Origin: Pseudoscleropodium purum
Taxonomy: Eukaryota > Streptophyta > Bryopsida > Hypnales > Brachytheciaceae
Assembly: GCA_963969395.1 (NCBI GenBank)
Contig: OZ017797.1
Span: 2,046,001 to 2,110,000, forward strand
DNA: 64,000 nt
Direction: 5' to 3'
Shown here: one piece after another, positions 11,817-22,798 of the stretch
Position numbering within the stretch: the first letter of the stretch is position 1
How the letters are laid out: the number at the start of each line of letters is the position of its first letter
Program-made: the position numbers and the translations under genes
Notes under the pieces: model-generated
Database searches by the model: none
Told to the model about the DNA's origin: nothing
What the model saw: the letters and a program-made list of their open reading frames with translations, nothing else

Positions 11817-13249
11817 GTATATTGTCTTGAGTAGCCAAGCATATTTCATGCATTTGGTTCAAACCAAGATTCATTTAGATGTTGATTGGATCATGCTAAT
11901 CTAATTTCACCACTAATAATGAAATAGGTAATAGGTGTTGCTAATGGATTTGCAATTGAAGTGTGTCATCAAAACTAAAACTAATATGATCATTGAAAAA
12001 CATAATTTGTTCATTTGCATTAATCCTTAGATGAACAAATATACAATACACAATGGTCAAGATTAACCCCTACAACAAGAAACTACATTTTTCAACAATA
12101 TAGTAGTTTTGGGTAGCTCACTATGAAAAGAATTTTTATTTTTTTGGTTGAAATTTTCACACAAGATGTGCCCAAGGCATAGCTATTAGGCCCCAAAATT
12201 TCATCATACTTTACCACATGATTAAAAATTTATTGTATCATACGTAATCTACATTGCGTGGTAGACAATCCAAGTGGCAATTCCAAAACATTCCTTAAAA
12301 TTCACTATTTTTCAAAAATAAAAGTTTTGAAATTGATTGTCTCGTACTATACTTGTGTGTGTGTCTCTCTCTCTCTATATATAAATTTATTTTATTTATA
12401 TATTTATATCTGAATGTTTAGATGAATGTGTATGTGTCTCTCTCTATATATGTATATGTGTGTGTATACATATACATAGAAAGCTTTAAATCATTCCAAT
12501 ATTTTTTGAAAAAAATAAATTATAGGATGTAGATTGTTTATTGCAGTATTACAACCATTGGGATTGGCATTTTTCAATTTCATAACTAAATTCCTAACAA
12601 TCCAATATTTTGAATCATTCTTACTTCTTTCTACTTACTATTTTTTCTCTATATGTTGTACAATTCCAAATGATCAAAATCTATTGCAAGCATGTATACA
12701 ACATGCCTTGAAGAATGAGTTCAAAGAAGCACCACCATTTTGGACATTTTTTATACAAATGAGACCTTGTCCAGTGCAATTGTCCAATTTTTCATAGGGC
12801 TAATAAAGGATTTTTGTCAATTCAAATGCTAAAATCTTGCAATCCACATAGAAGGAATTTTTGAAATTTTTTTCACATCTTTTCAAACCAACAAACTACA
12901 AGATTCTAAAGTGATGAGTGCCCCAAAATGGGTTTTTTCCTAAAATTTGGTATTTACACTAGAAATGGTAGTTGGGGAGTGCTTTCAGTAAAATTATAGT
13001 CAAAAATCTTTCAGGGGATAACCAAAAGTAATACTAAAACAAGATGCTAGAATTTAAGGATGTTACTTTTTCCAAAGTGTCATCTTCAAAGTGTTACGAA
13101 AAACATAATTTTAACAATTTTGAAAAAAATTTAAATGGAGTAAAAAATAGATTCTTGAAGCTATATTTTCCTAGTAAAGCTTTAAAACATTTAAAATTTG
13201 GACCCAAGAATTAAAGGCTCGAGAATCTGGCTTGGAGTGTGGCGGTGGG
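11817..13249. other. AT-rich intergenic with CT/TA/TG microsatellites
   Basis: Simple repeats of TG, CT and TA occur at about 12355-12480. A TTAA followed by CCCCTAC at 12063 resembles a terminus of the TTAA family, but no convincing partner end was found. No gene was recognised. Confidence 0.45.
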
Positions 13250-13620
13250 GTACGTCCAGAACAAGAGAATGCAACACGTGACGTGATGGGGTTTTCCATC
13301 CTGAATCAATGAAGACCAGCAATAAAATCATCGTTCCATGTTCTTCGTCTGTCGAACTGCGGCTGCCGCCAGAGACGTAGACTTAGTATCAAAATCGTAA
13401 ATTTATAAGAAGACAGTCTAACTTGATCATACCGTGATGTAGATTTGATACTCCATTGGTAGATTTGAGGCCCCAACTCCCTATTTCTGAACCCCAGACC
13501 ACTGCTGGTGGACTACGTAGATTGAGTGGAAGCAATGTAGATTTTGTATTAAATAGTTCAATATGGTCATACTTTCAGGTAGATTTGATTAAGGATTCGT
13601 AGATGTAGAGTGATTAGGCC
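13250..13620 (-). repeat. Inverted copy of the CGEP-upstream repeat block
   Basis: Read on the minus strand, 13620-13500 gives CTACATCTACGAATCC followed by AATCTACATTG and CACTCAATCTACG. This aligns with the starts of the blocks at 18629 and 25309. A second, more diverged unit follows down to about 13370. It is a partial third copy of that repeat family in the opposite orientation. Confidence 0.6.
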
Positions 13621-13699
13621 CGGTTGAAATTGGCCGGTGAAGTGGACAAAATCCTTTGGATTCAGTAAATGGTTTCACACTAGGAACTTGACAGCAAGT

Positions 13700-14640
13700 G
13701 AATTTAGCACTTGTATGTCATTATTCATTACAAACAATTTCAGCCCTCAGGAGGGCTCCTAGTTTTGAACCCTTGGAACCCCGTGTGCAATTAGAGAGGA
13801 ATTCAAATTGTTTTTTATTTATTATTATTTTTTAATGAAGTTCCATGTCAGCATTACATCAGATTTTAATATTTGTTAATTTTTTTTCCAATATTTACAG
13901 TGCAACATGCCAAAAAATCAAACCTTAACCCCTAAATGCCCGAGGCACCAAAATCTGGTGTTTGCAAAACTTTGAAGTTAAATAAAAACCTAGCCAAGTT
14001 GCTATTTTCAATAATTTATATTTTTGAAAGATTCTTCTTGAAGTCTAGTTTTAGCATCAAAAATCTAATCTTGAAAATAAATGATAGTGATTTTTCTATT
14101 GAAGAATTTGTACAAGGGTACCAATTGCAATCTTGACTTCCTGTAGTGTCGAAAGCTCTTGTAAATGAGCCTCAAATACACTAGGACTTGAAGAAAAAAT
14201 CACATTCAAAACTCATTTAAAAAAATTGTAGAGTGGATTTTGAGAAGCGATAAATTGATTGGGGTTATTCATGTTAGGCCCTTAAACCTCATATTTTTTT
14301 GGTCATCAACTTTTTAGGTTTGACTTGTGAAAAGTAAATTGATAGTTTATAGTTTTTAAACTATCATAGTTTTAACACCCTCATGGTCAAACGTTATAAT
14401 CTTCCAACTTATAAGTGATATTGTTGTGTTTTTTTCCTATGTGATCTCTAACATGCCTAGTTTGAATTTGTACCATTACAATTCCAAAAAAGTTGATACA
14501 ACTTATCAAAATGTTGGCTTTTTGTTCAATTTAAAGAAAATTTCTAGAGGCTCAAAACAGGCCTTGGGCATTTAGGGGTTAATGGCCCTCCCAGGGCTCA
14601 AATTTTTCCTAATGTTATAATTACCACATATCAAGTGAAA
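13700..14640 (-). mobile_element. Partial AGGTAG-family MITE interrupted by TTAA element B
   Basis: Segments at about 13715-13928 and 14583-14625 together align with the reverse complement of the complete MITE at 53857-54552. Shared blocks include TTTCAGCCCTC, GAGAGGA, ATGTCAGCA..CACATCAGATT and ATTTTTCCTAATG. The alignment breaks exactly at the TTAA where element B sits. Outer ends are eroded and could not be fixed. Confidence 0.65.
13929..14578. mobile_element. TTAA-flanked (piggyBac-like) element, copy B
   Basis: The 650-bp element starts CCCCTAAATGCCCGAGGC and ends GGCCTTGGGCATTTAGGGG, a near-perfect 18-19 bp terminal inverted repeat. TTAA lies at 13925-13928 and 14579-14582. The corresponding site in the MITE at 53857-54552 has a single TTAA (54148-54151) and no insert, so the insertion event is directly visible. 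The interior is shorter than copies A and C. A 66-codon frame starting inside (13936-14136) shows no known family. Confidence 0.85.
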
Positions 14641-14842
14641 TTTGAACATGATTGTGTAGGGGGGTGGTGGGAGGTTAAGTATTTTATAAGTTATATTTTG
14701 TATGTGGGAGTTGAGCTTTCTATTTATGTTTTATTTTTCATGATATGAAATCTTTGTGGATAATTGAAGTAAAGTCAAATTTATCATCTCAAGTGCTATA
14801 TATTTTGAATTTGTCATTTGCAAAGATATATTTGAGCTTTGG

Positions 14843-15039
14843 CATTAGAGGAATTTTCAGCCCTTTGGAGGGCTGTGAGTTCCCAATCATTCCCAAACTA
14901 TGAGAATTGCCTTGTAGAAGCTCACTGATGTAGTACAACAATTGCCACGTTTGAAAAAAATTAAAAAAATTTCAACTTTTTTCTTCATTTCAAGAATGAT
15001 TTTTTTTAATTTTATTTTTGGGAACAATTGTTTGCCAAA

Positions 15040-15087
<48 letters not shown>

Positions 15088-15158
15088 GGGGGGCGGGAGA
15101 ACTACAAGGAGCACCAACTTAAAACGGCCTTTTTGACCCCTCCAAAAATCTCCTAATG
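14843..15158. mobile_element. Short MITE, CATTAG family copy 2
   Basis: The 316-bp element runs from CATTAGAGGAATTTTC to CAAAAATCTCCTAATG, and its interior matches 2820-3089 in reverse. It contains the long TG/poly-G tract at 15042-15093, apparently grown from a C-rich site of the element (read on the other strand). The two ends are inverted repeats of about 15 bp with mismatches. Confidence 0.65.
15042..15093. repeat. (TG)n microsatellite followed by 23 G
   Basis: An uninterrupted run of about 14 TG units runs directly into 23 consecutive G, then CGGG. Open frames here on both strands are simple-sequence artefacts. Confidence 0.95.
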
Positions 15159-18100
15159 GCAGGGGTTCATTGTAACTCATTACACCCCTGTGGAGGTAGT
15201 TTTGTGAGGAAATGGTTTGGTTGGGGAAACATAATCATTAGCTTAAGGACAAGTTAACAACCATGATCTTTAATTTGAAGGGACTATATACCTTTTTATG
15301 AATTTATTGCTTGTGTTGAGATCATTTCAATTTCAATCCACTAGTTTGATGAGTACATCAAATAAACTTTAAAAGTCTCAACTCACTAATTGTCAATAGT
15401 TTTAGTATTTTTTTAGTTAATATATAATGTTACAAATATGATGTGATTACAATGTCAATTTAGTCTTTTTTTTATCACTGGGATAATGACATTTTAGAAT
15501 GTCCTCTCTGAAGTGGCAACTTAGTTTTTCCTTTTTTGAACATCCAAGCTTGCCTCAAGGTGTTGGATTAATTGCTTTCCTTCTTTGCATTTTAATGAAT
15601 GTATCTTCCTTTTCCAATTAAATTAATATAATTAATTAAAAAAATTCTAAATTTTCTTAAATCAATTAACTATTGATTCAACATTGAAACTATTGATAGG
15701 AACTATTGTAATGTTAGCAAAGTTTATACAACTATAGATACAATGCCATGGTTGAAGAAACAAAGTTGACCTTGTGAACGAAAATGCATGTTTTTCTAAG
15801 CTCCTATTACACCTATCTTAAAGAAACGAGCAAGCTTGTAATACTTTGGGAATGTTAGTTCTAAATTTCTTTCTTGTTACTCTTCCTAATGATTGATCTA
15901 TCTTCTCTTGAGGAACTTGGAGCTTTTAAAAATTAGGTTGAGGAGAAACATGCTTCAATAGGTACTTTGTGAATTGCTTGTCAAAGCAAAGGACTTTCCC
16001 AACTTACAATGCAATTCAACCATTGGTCAATATTAGATTCTTCTTTGACACATTATTTATTATCTTTCATTTACAATATGGAGTTACATTGCTCTAAAGA
16101 AAAAGCCCAAGCCTTTGTTGCATTTGATAATCATATGTTGTTTTTTTTTGATGTGTTAAAAAGGTTTTTGTGATGTATTAATGTGGTGCCATAGAAAGGT
16201 GAAATATGATATATTGAGGTAAGAGATTTAGATTGTTCAATACATTCATGAATGTTGCTCTTTCACAAATGAAAAATGATTTGTTCCCAATGTGAAGTCA
16301 CCAATGTCAGCTTTTGATTTAATTTGTCTAATTGCTTAGGAAGATGATATAGTTCTTGGGAATCAATAATTCAATGATTGTAACCTACAACCTAGTATTT
16401 TTTTTTAAGAATTTTAGAAAGGACTGACTACATTTTATATGTTTGCAATTTGCTTAATGATGGAGCTCTTTGTTAGTGCCTTCAATCATGGCATGGTTTC
16501 AAATATGTAGCAAAAGGCTCTTCATGGATTGCAAACACCATTAAAGTCATGATTATGTATGTTTCATGTCTAAAATGCATAAGCATAACTTCAAAGATGT
16601 TTTTTGAGTTGTACTAATTAGATGTATGTGGTTTGAATGTGTAGTTTCTACAAAGATGATAATAAGACTTGGCCAAGGTTGCCTTTTTACATCTTTGGTG
16701 ATTCTATGTCAAGGACTGTTTTTGCATGGACACCATGGTAGACACCTACATTGAATTCTGAGTGGTTGATCAAGTTAATAGATCTTCATGATGTCAATCA
16801 AGTCTAATCCCAAGAGGGGTAGCTTTCAACTTGTAACACTATCTTGGCATCCTTCTATGTTACCATGTAACTATCATATTACATTCATTTTGTAAAGTCC
16901 TATTACTAGTCATATAGTGGTTGGGATATTTTTAACTTTCTCACCCTAGCATGTATCATTGCGTTGCTTTCATCATCTAAGTTGGAATTGTCTTAACATG
17001 CTTGGAACTACGTTTCTAATATAGACACTAGTTGAACACATTTGAACACTTTTTTTTTTCTTTTTTTTCTTTTTTTTTTTTCTTTTTTTAGGTATAGTTA
17101 GATAGTGTACATCATTCTAGTTGTGGGCACTTTCATGGCATAGAAGACTTATCTCATTGTCTTGTGTTTTGGAAGAGCAATTCATGTATACAAAGCAAAC
17201 TTGCAATTCAATGTCATTCTTCTAAAATTTGTTTACATTGGTCTAATACCATCAAAAGTATAATTGTTCCAATTAAGGCCCTTCTATAGAGTCACATGAG
17301 TCACATAGGCCAAAATTATTTTATCTAAAGTTATCAAGAGGGCATGAGAATAACATGATGAAGACAAATTCAATAAGTTTGGTCTATTTTCTTGGCATTT
17401 GATATCTTTGCATTTTGTTCCAACTTGACTATCAAATATATAGTTGTTTATAATTTAGTTGACTTTCTTCAATATATGACTTTGTAGATGATTCTCAAGG
17501 GCCCACATATCTTATTATCTATATATAATGGAAGTACTTTTTTTTTATTAGAAGCAAGTTGAAGGGCTCTCAACATCATAAGTCCATTCATTAATTTATG
17601 GGGTTTTGGTCCAAAATTAGGTTGTAATGCTTGAATGTGTGATTTTGCCATGCAATTGGGCATTACGACTTTTTCATCTAAAATCAATATATTTTGGTAA
17701 TGAAATCTAATTTCCTGACAATAGATTTATGTCAGACAATGTTGTCATCATCAAGGATTGAAAGAAAAAATGTCCCTCTTCGTCAAGCTTTGCCCTCCTT
17801 GTCAAAAGCATTTTTTCCTACAATCCCCTCCTCCCTGGGTATTGTTCTACACGAAGAATGTAGCTCAGTGCACCGAATCACAAATTAGCTCTTCGTGAAT
17901 CAAACCAAAGTTTCCTCAAACTCGCTCGAAATTCCTGTCTCCGTAGCACCTTAAGAAGCTCAGTAAAGCTTGATAGTGAGGTCACTAAGTGTGACATCGT
18001 CAAGCGCTCGCGTGCAACGAAGGCACCCTACGAGAAGCGCATCACTTCATTGTTGACAAGAAAAAGCTCGCCTCAATCAGACTATGCAGACACACAACAA

Positions 18101-18628
18101 AGCTCGATAAATACACAATGAAGCTCGGGAAGCACTACGGTTTGAATCGGCCTGTCTGCACCAAGTGTAGGATTTTTTTTCTGAAAAAATCCTCCAAACC
18201 ATGGCCAGCCTTCAATTCACCCTACACATTAAGCTTAATCGCCCCATCGCGAGCTTTGAACCATAAGATTGTCACCTTCTCGCCACTATGATTGAAGAAA
18301 ATTTCATAATTCAAACTACTGCTTATGCAGCAACATAATTTGTTGCTAGCTAATTCATTTCCAAGTCAAGGATCATGTCGACATTGATCAACACTTCTTC
18401 AACTCATAGTCATTGGAAACCTCAGGGGGCGAAGCAGAAGAATTTTGCGATGATTCTCTATTTTCCAGGAACTTTATGTCACACTAGGAAACTTGAGACT
18501 CACGGGGAAAGGAGAAGAATTCCCGGTGTCTCTCTTTGTTCTGGGAGGTTTTCCTCTCACCAGGGAATTTGAGACTCGTAGGGAAACTGCTCTAATACAC
18601 TGGGATATTTCTCATGCTAGTCGCTCTA
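15159..18628. other. AT-rich intergenic, no gene recognised
   Basis: It contains an interrupted poly-T tract at 17048-17091. Between about 17750 and 18580 the composition becomes less AT-rich, leading into the repeat block at 18629, but no conserved frame, RNA gene or transposon end was recognised. Confidence 0.45.
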
Positions 18629-19625
18629 TATCTACGAATTCACCCTAAGATCAACGTCAGAGTATGACCTAATTGAACTAATGGTTACGAAATCTACATT
18701 TCACCCACTCAATCTATGGAGTCCCCAACAAGTGTGCAAAGGTTTCGAAACCAACGAGTTTGTGGCTTCGAGTCTCTGAATTGGACTGTCTTCTTCGATT
18801 GAGTTCTATGTTTTTGGAGCGCAATCTACATCTTTTGCAAATGGAGTTCGTTAACACTTGTTCACATACCTGTAGCACACGGCTGGTTGGACATAGGAAG
18901 ATCACGGAGCGACCATTCTGTTGCTGGTTTTGCTTCGGAATGGAAAATCTCACCACGCGGTTTGTCACATTCTCTTGCTCCGAATCCACCCCACCAAAAT
19001 CTAAGTCAAAAGTTCTTCGGTTCAAAATGGATTTCAGCCAGAAATTACCCTTTACGTATCTGCACTATGACTATAATCCAATTCTTGTGAGGGATTTGTC
19101 AGTGCAATCGTAAGATTTATGAGTGGCATTTCTGTTCTTTTGTGAAACTTATGACAAGATATGGTTTTCGACCACATGTGCAAGTTGAAAAGAATTTTGA
19201 GGATTGCGTTGCCTATCTTCAATGAATGTGAGTTGAAGAAGGGTTGATCGAAGACGATTTGATCCTCGACTTGTGATGAATGTTGGTTTGATTTATGAAT
19301 TGATTTTTGTAATGGTGGTGTGGGCGTTGGTGACGATCTTAGGGCTTAAAGTTGGCAGTGAGGCGATGATCTTTAGTTTCGGTGGAGCGCCTATCCGCAT
19401 TGTTTCCTAGCTGTTCACTTCGTAGATGCAAAGCACTGCATAGGGATTCCAAAGATTGGCAAGTACTTTATCTCATTTACAAAAATTGCATTAACAACTC
19501 TGGAATTATGAGAAGAATATGCAATGAAATACAAGGTGCAGCTTGCGTAGTCAAATGGCACCATCCTCTGCCACTACACTTGGCCATGTTGGCGAAGGTG
19601 TAGGCAGTTGCATTCTACCACTAAG
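18629..19625 (+). repeat. Diverged copy of the CGEP-upstream block, copy 1
   Basis: This block aligns end to end with 25309-26550 in the same orientation. Examples are TCTACGAATTCACC, CCACCAAAATCTAAGTC, TGAGTTGAAGAAGGGTTGATC, TTTCGGTGGAGC and TGTTGGCGAAGGTGTAGGC. Similarity resumes at about 20296-20364 after an insertion. Identity is well below 100 percent with many indels. Open frames in the two copies share a short STPPKSKS stretch but lack further conservation, so coding is not supported. Confidence 0.75.
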
Positions 19626-20295
19626 CTAGGAGCACCATAACTGTCCATTTAAGCAATTCAACATAGTTAGAGGCAATATTTCCTAGAAAAAATATTTCAT
19701 CAATATGAGCAATTGAAATCATGAATTTGAAAAAAGAAATAGAATTTTGGGATAAGGCATCTAATTTCTACAAAGTTTCAAAGTAGAACTCTTTAAGGAA
19801 TCCTAAACCACACTCTACTAAATCTGCCTTGATTTCATTACTAAAATCTAATAAAGTCAAAGCTCATCAACCACAACTAAGTATAGAGACAATTTCAAGG
19901 TACCTTTGGGGACACTTCGAGTGTCACTTTATACTACGGTTGAAGGTGGAGAGGCCATGGATTTTGACCAATCACATTTCAAGAAACCAAGAGTTTGGCC
20001 TCTAAAAGCCGTCACCCTCTAAATTGCCTACATGGCATGAAAAATGCCTACTAAGTGACAAACTCTAAAAAGAAATTTGAGTCGGCCAAACTATGAAATT
20101 CAAGCTATGGTCAAGAGGCAGCGGATTTGCCTATTTATGACCCATTTCTTTGGACTTTCAACAAAGTTTGGTCACTTAATTAGTTAGTCAATCCCATAGC
20201 CTCTTGATTTGGATAGTTGTAGAGTGAAGTGGCCCTAAAGGAACTCTACAATCAAAATATGGATATAATCATGGTTATGGATATTCATATATTAA
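19626..20295. mobile_element. Insertion in repeat block, carrying a PIF/Harbinger-like MITE
   Basis: About 670 bp absent from the sister block at 26550. Within it, 19909-20235 is a second copy, in reverse orientation, of the MITE at 11460-11813. Its termini read GGGGACACTTC and GAAGTGGCCC. Flanking TAA is seen only on the right. The remainder is AT-rich and unidentified. Confidence 0.55.
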
Positions 20296-20364
20296 GCTTA
20301 TTGCATAGAAAAAAGAATTGCTTGTCATCAAGGCGTAAAAATAGGTTTGTGAAACCCTAAACCC

Positions 20365-21704
20365 ACCCAGTTTGGAATGAAATGTACATTGGTAATCATG
20401 ATTTGCCAATTACTATAATATTTGTCTTTTAGCTAGCTTTTGAAGTGATTTATTTTCTTTGTCTAACGTTCAAAAGTGAATTTTGTTGTATATATTCAAT
20501 ATATCTCTAGTAAAACATCATATTTTTAATGAAGCTTTTAAAAAGTCACTTGTACCTCAAAATGTGAATTTTGGATCTATTTGAATATATGAATTGAAGT
20601 TATGGTCAAAAGTCATGTGTCCTAAAGGTTTGAGATTAAAAATATATTCTACTTAGATAGATATTGCCATCATTCAAAGAGTTAGGACATACTTAATAAA
20701 ACAAAAACTAAACACAATGTATTTTCCAATACTATATCATAAATGATAAATTATGAGCAAATTCATTATCTTATAAAAATTTAACAATGAAAGGCAAATA
20801 TCATCAAAAATACTAAATTGAGTTTGGAATTAGTATAGCCCTAGAGTAATTAATATGAAAAAGGATGTTGAGGCCCAAAAGTGATATGGGGATGACTTTG
20901 AAAATCAATGGTATGAAAGAATGCACCTATTCAATGGTTCATATATCCAATCATTTTGTAACAAAATACCTTGATGATAGGTCTTGTTCATTCAAAGTTA
21001 AGATTTAGATTCAATAATAAAAGTAGAAAGGACAAAGCTACAAAAGAATGGAAAATCACCCCCCTTACTCATCCCTCTTAAACAAGGGCTTGTTCAATTT
21101 TAACCACTTTTGAAAAAATATAAAATTTACCCTCTATTTTGTGGTTGGTTAAAATTATATATTAGTTGACCTATCTTGCTTAATATGAAGTTTTAGATTT
21201 CAAATATGAATTCTAATTCTCCAAATTTAATACTAGTGATAAATTATAAAATTTCAAGATTAATCTCAAATTAAAAACAACTTTCTTAAAGAATGAACAA
21301 AGGTGACTCTCAATGAAGAAGACCAAGAAGTTCTTCTTTGCAAGAAACCATTGAAGGGCATTGGGTTTTTGCGATTTTCAGACTAATGGTTATGTGACCT
21401 TTCTCTTAAGAAGGTTACAAGTTTCCTAGTTCTTTCATTTTTGAGGGCTCAAATTGAACGATGCCAATTTTGAATATGCAATTTTGAGTATGTAATTTTT
21501 GTAAATAATTTTGCAAGTTCATAATAGATAAAATGACGTTTTGGAAACATTGTAGTAATAGTGTGCAAGACCATGATTACAGTTTGGCATTTTTAAATAC
21601 ATTTACCCACATTTTTTTTATAGGCTTGAAGCTGCTAACTGATTTTGAGGTAATTGGACATTAAATTGCCTAAACCCCCCCCTCCCCTCCCCATGGGGTC
21701 TCAC
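20365..21704. other. AT-rich intergenic, no gene recognised
   Basis: No gene, RNA or transposon terminus was recognised. A C-rich run lies at about 21675-21692, just before the foldback element. Confidence 0.45.
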
Positions 21705-21707
21705 TAA

Positions 21708-22795
21708 GCCCGTTTACACTCCTTGCTGGCCAACGTAGGCAACCCGCATTTGCCTGCGGCAGGGAGTGGAAGTGGTTCCCACATCTTGTTGGCAAGCAGA
21801 AAAAGTAACCCTCCTTTAGCCCCAAATCCTTTACGCTAAATGGTATTTAATCCCAAGGAATTACCCTAATCAATCTTTTGGATGACAAGGTGAAACTTTG
21901 ATAAGCTATAACTTCTTCATCTCAACTTGCTTTTTGACGAAATCACTTGGGTTAAGTCCCACATCAAGTCTAGTTTGTGTAGTAGAATTTGCAAACCCAT
22001 CTAATGTAGTATTAATTAATGGCATGCAATATAGTGAAAGGAGCTTTGGTTTTTGGATTTTCAATGTCTTACCATTGCTAGCCAATTATGAATAATCAAA
22101 ATTTTATTTAAATTTTATTATTTACAATCCAAAATACAATAAATGGTATACAATATGTGTAAGTAAATCTTGGAAATGGTTTTAACATGTCTCTATCCAA
22201 ACAATACAAAAAATGTGACCTCATTTCTTTTTCAACATATTGAACGTCTTTGGGGTCTACACCATTGGCAATATCAACAGCATACGCAATAACATATAAA
22301 CCACAAGATGAACTGTCAGCATAGGGCTCCATTATTGGTACTACTCTACTTTAGAGAATTCTCCCTTATGTTTGAAAACCCAAAACCAAAAGTTGTCTTC
22401 ACTAAAATAAATGCCACTAATTCATACTTCATCTTCTATGTCAAATATTTTAACCACACAAACTAGACTTAATTTGAAACCCAACCCAAGTAATTTCGTC
22501 AAAAACGGAGTCCGCATGAAGGAGTTGTGGCTCTTCAAAGTTTCACCCCTTCATACAAAATTACATATGTAGTTTCCCCACACAAGGGACTTTTACAAAT
22601 AATTATCCTTTGGCCTACACAATTTGTAGCCTTTATAGCAATTCATGGTAGGTTCCCTGCCAAACCGTAGGTCCCCTGCCACTTGAAAGTGGCTGTCAAA
22701 AAACTCCTTCCTGCCTGTGCGCCGCATGTTTAGGCATTTTAACTCAAGTCGAATTTGGGACTCCCTGCCAGCAGGCACAGGGAGTGTAGACAGGC
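21708..22795. mobile_element. Long foldback transposon with TAA target duplication
   Basis: The termini are GCCCGTTTACACTCC and, inverted, GCCTGTCTACACTCC, flanked by TAA at 21705-21707 and 22796-22798. The arms keep similarity for several hundred bases; for example GGTGAAACTTTGA, TTTTTGACGAAAT, AAGTCTAGTTTGTGT and TTTTGGRTTTTCAA occur in both. The unpaired centre holds a protease-like fragment (22108-22332). The TWA duplication suggests a PIF/Harbinger relative. Very long arms also occur in Mutator-like elements, but no 9-bp duplication was found. Confidence 0.7.
22108..22332 (-). pseudogene. Ulp1-like (C48) cysteine-protease C-terminal fragment inside a transposon
   Basis: The open frame encodes 74 residues. 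The first 53 resemble the C-terminal part of Ulp1-like SUMO proteases found in plant transposons: DSSSCGLYVIAYAVDIANG, with the presumed nucleophile Cys in SSCG, then MRSHFLYCLDRDM and a PFPR end. The His and Asp part of a full catalytic domain is missing, because the upstream DNA is the inverted-repeat arm. The last 20 residues read into the other arm. It is therefore a captured, non-functional gene piece. The ATG shown may not be a real start. The family call rests on motif memory alone. Confidence 0.55.
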
Positions 22796-22798
22796 TAA

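Noticed and set aside
12063..13018. Possible sixth TTAA element starting CCCCTACAAC
   Set aside because: The only candidate right end (CAGGGG at 13018) is followed by ATAA, not TTAA, and the interior does not match the other copies clearly.
18760..19113. Open frames in repeat block copy 1 and copy 2 (25681-25965) sharing STPPKSKS
   Set aside because: The shared residues simply reflect DNA similarity of the blocks. Indels break the frames between copies and other frames are equally open.
19560..19640. tRNA-like stretch on the minus strand (AGCTTAGTGGTAGAATGC resembles an A box)
   Set aside because: No B box (GGTTCGA-type) follows at tRNA spacing, no cloverleaf could be drawn, and the sister block at 26530-26560 lacks the A-box-like text.
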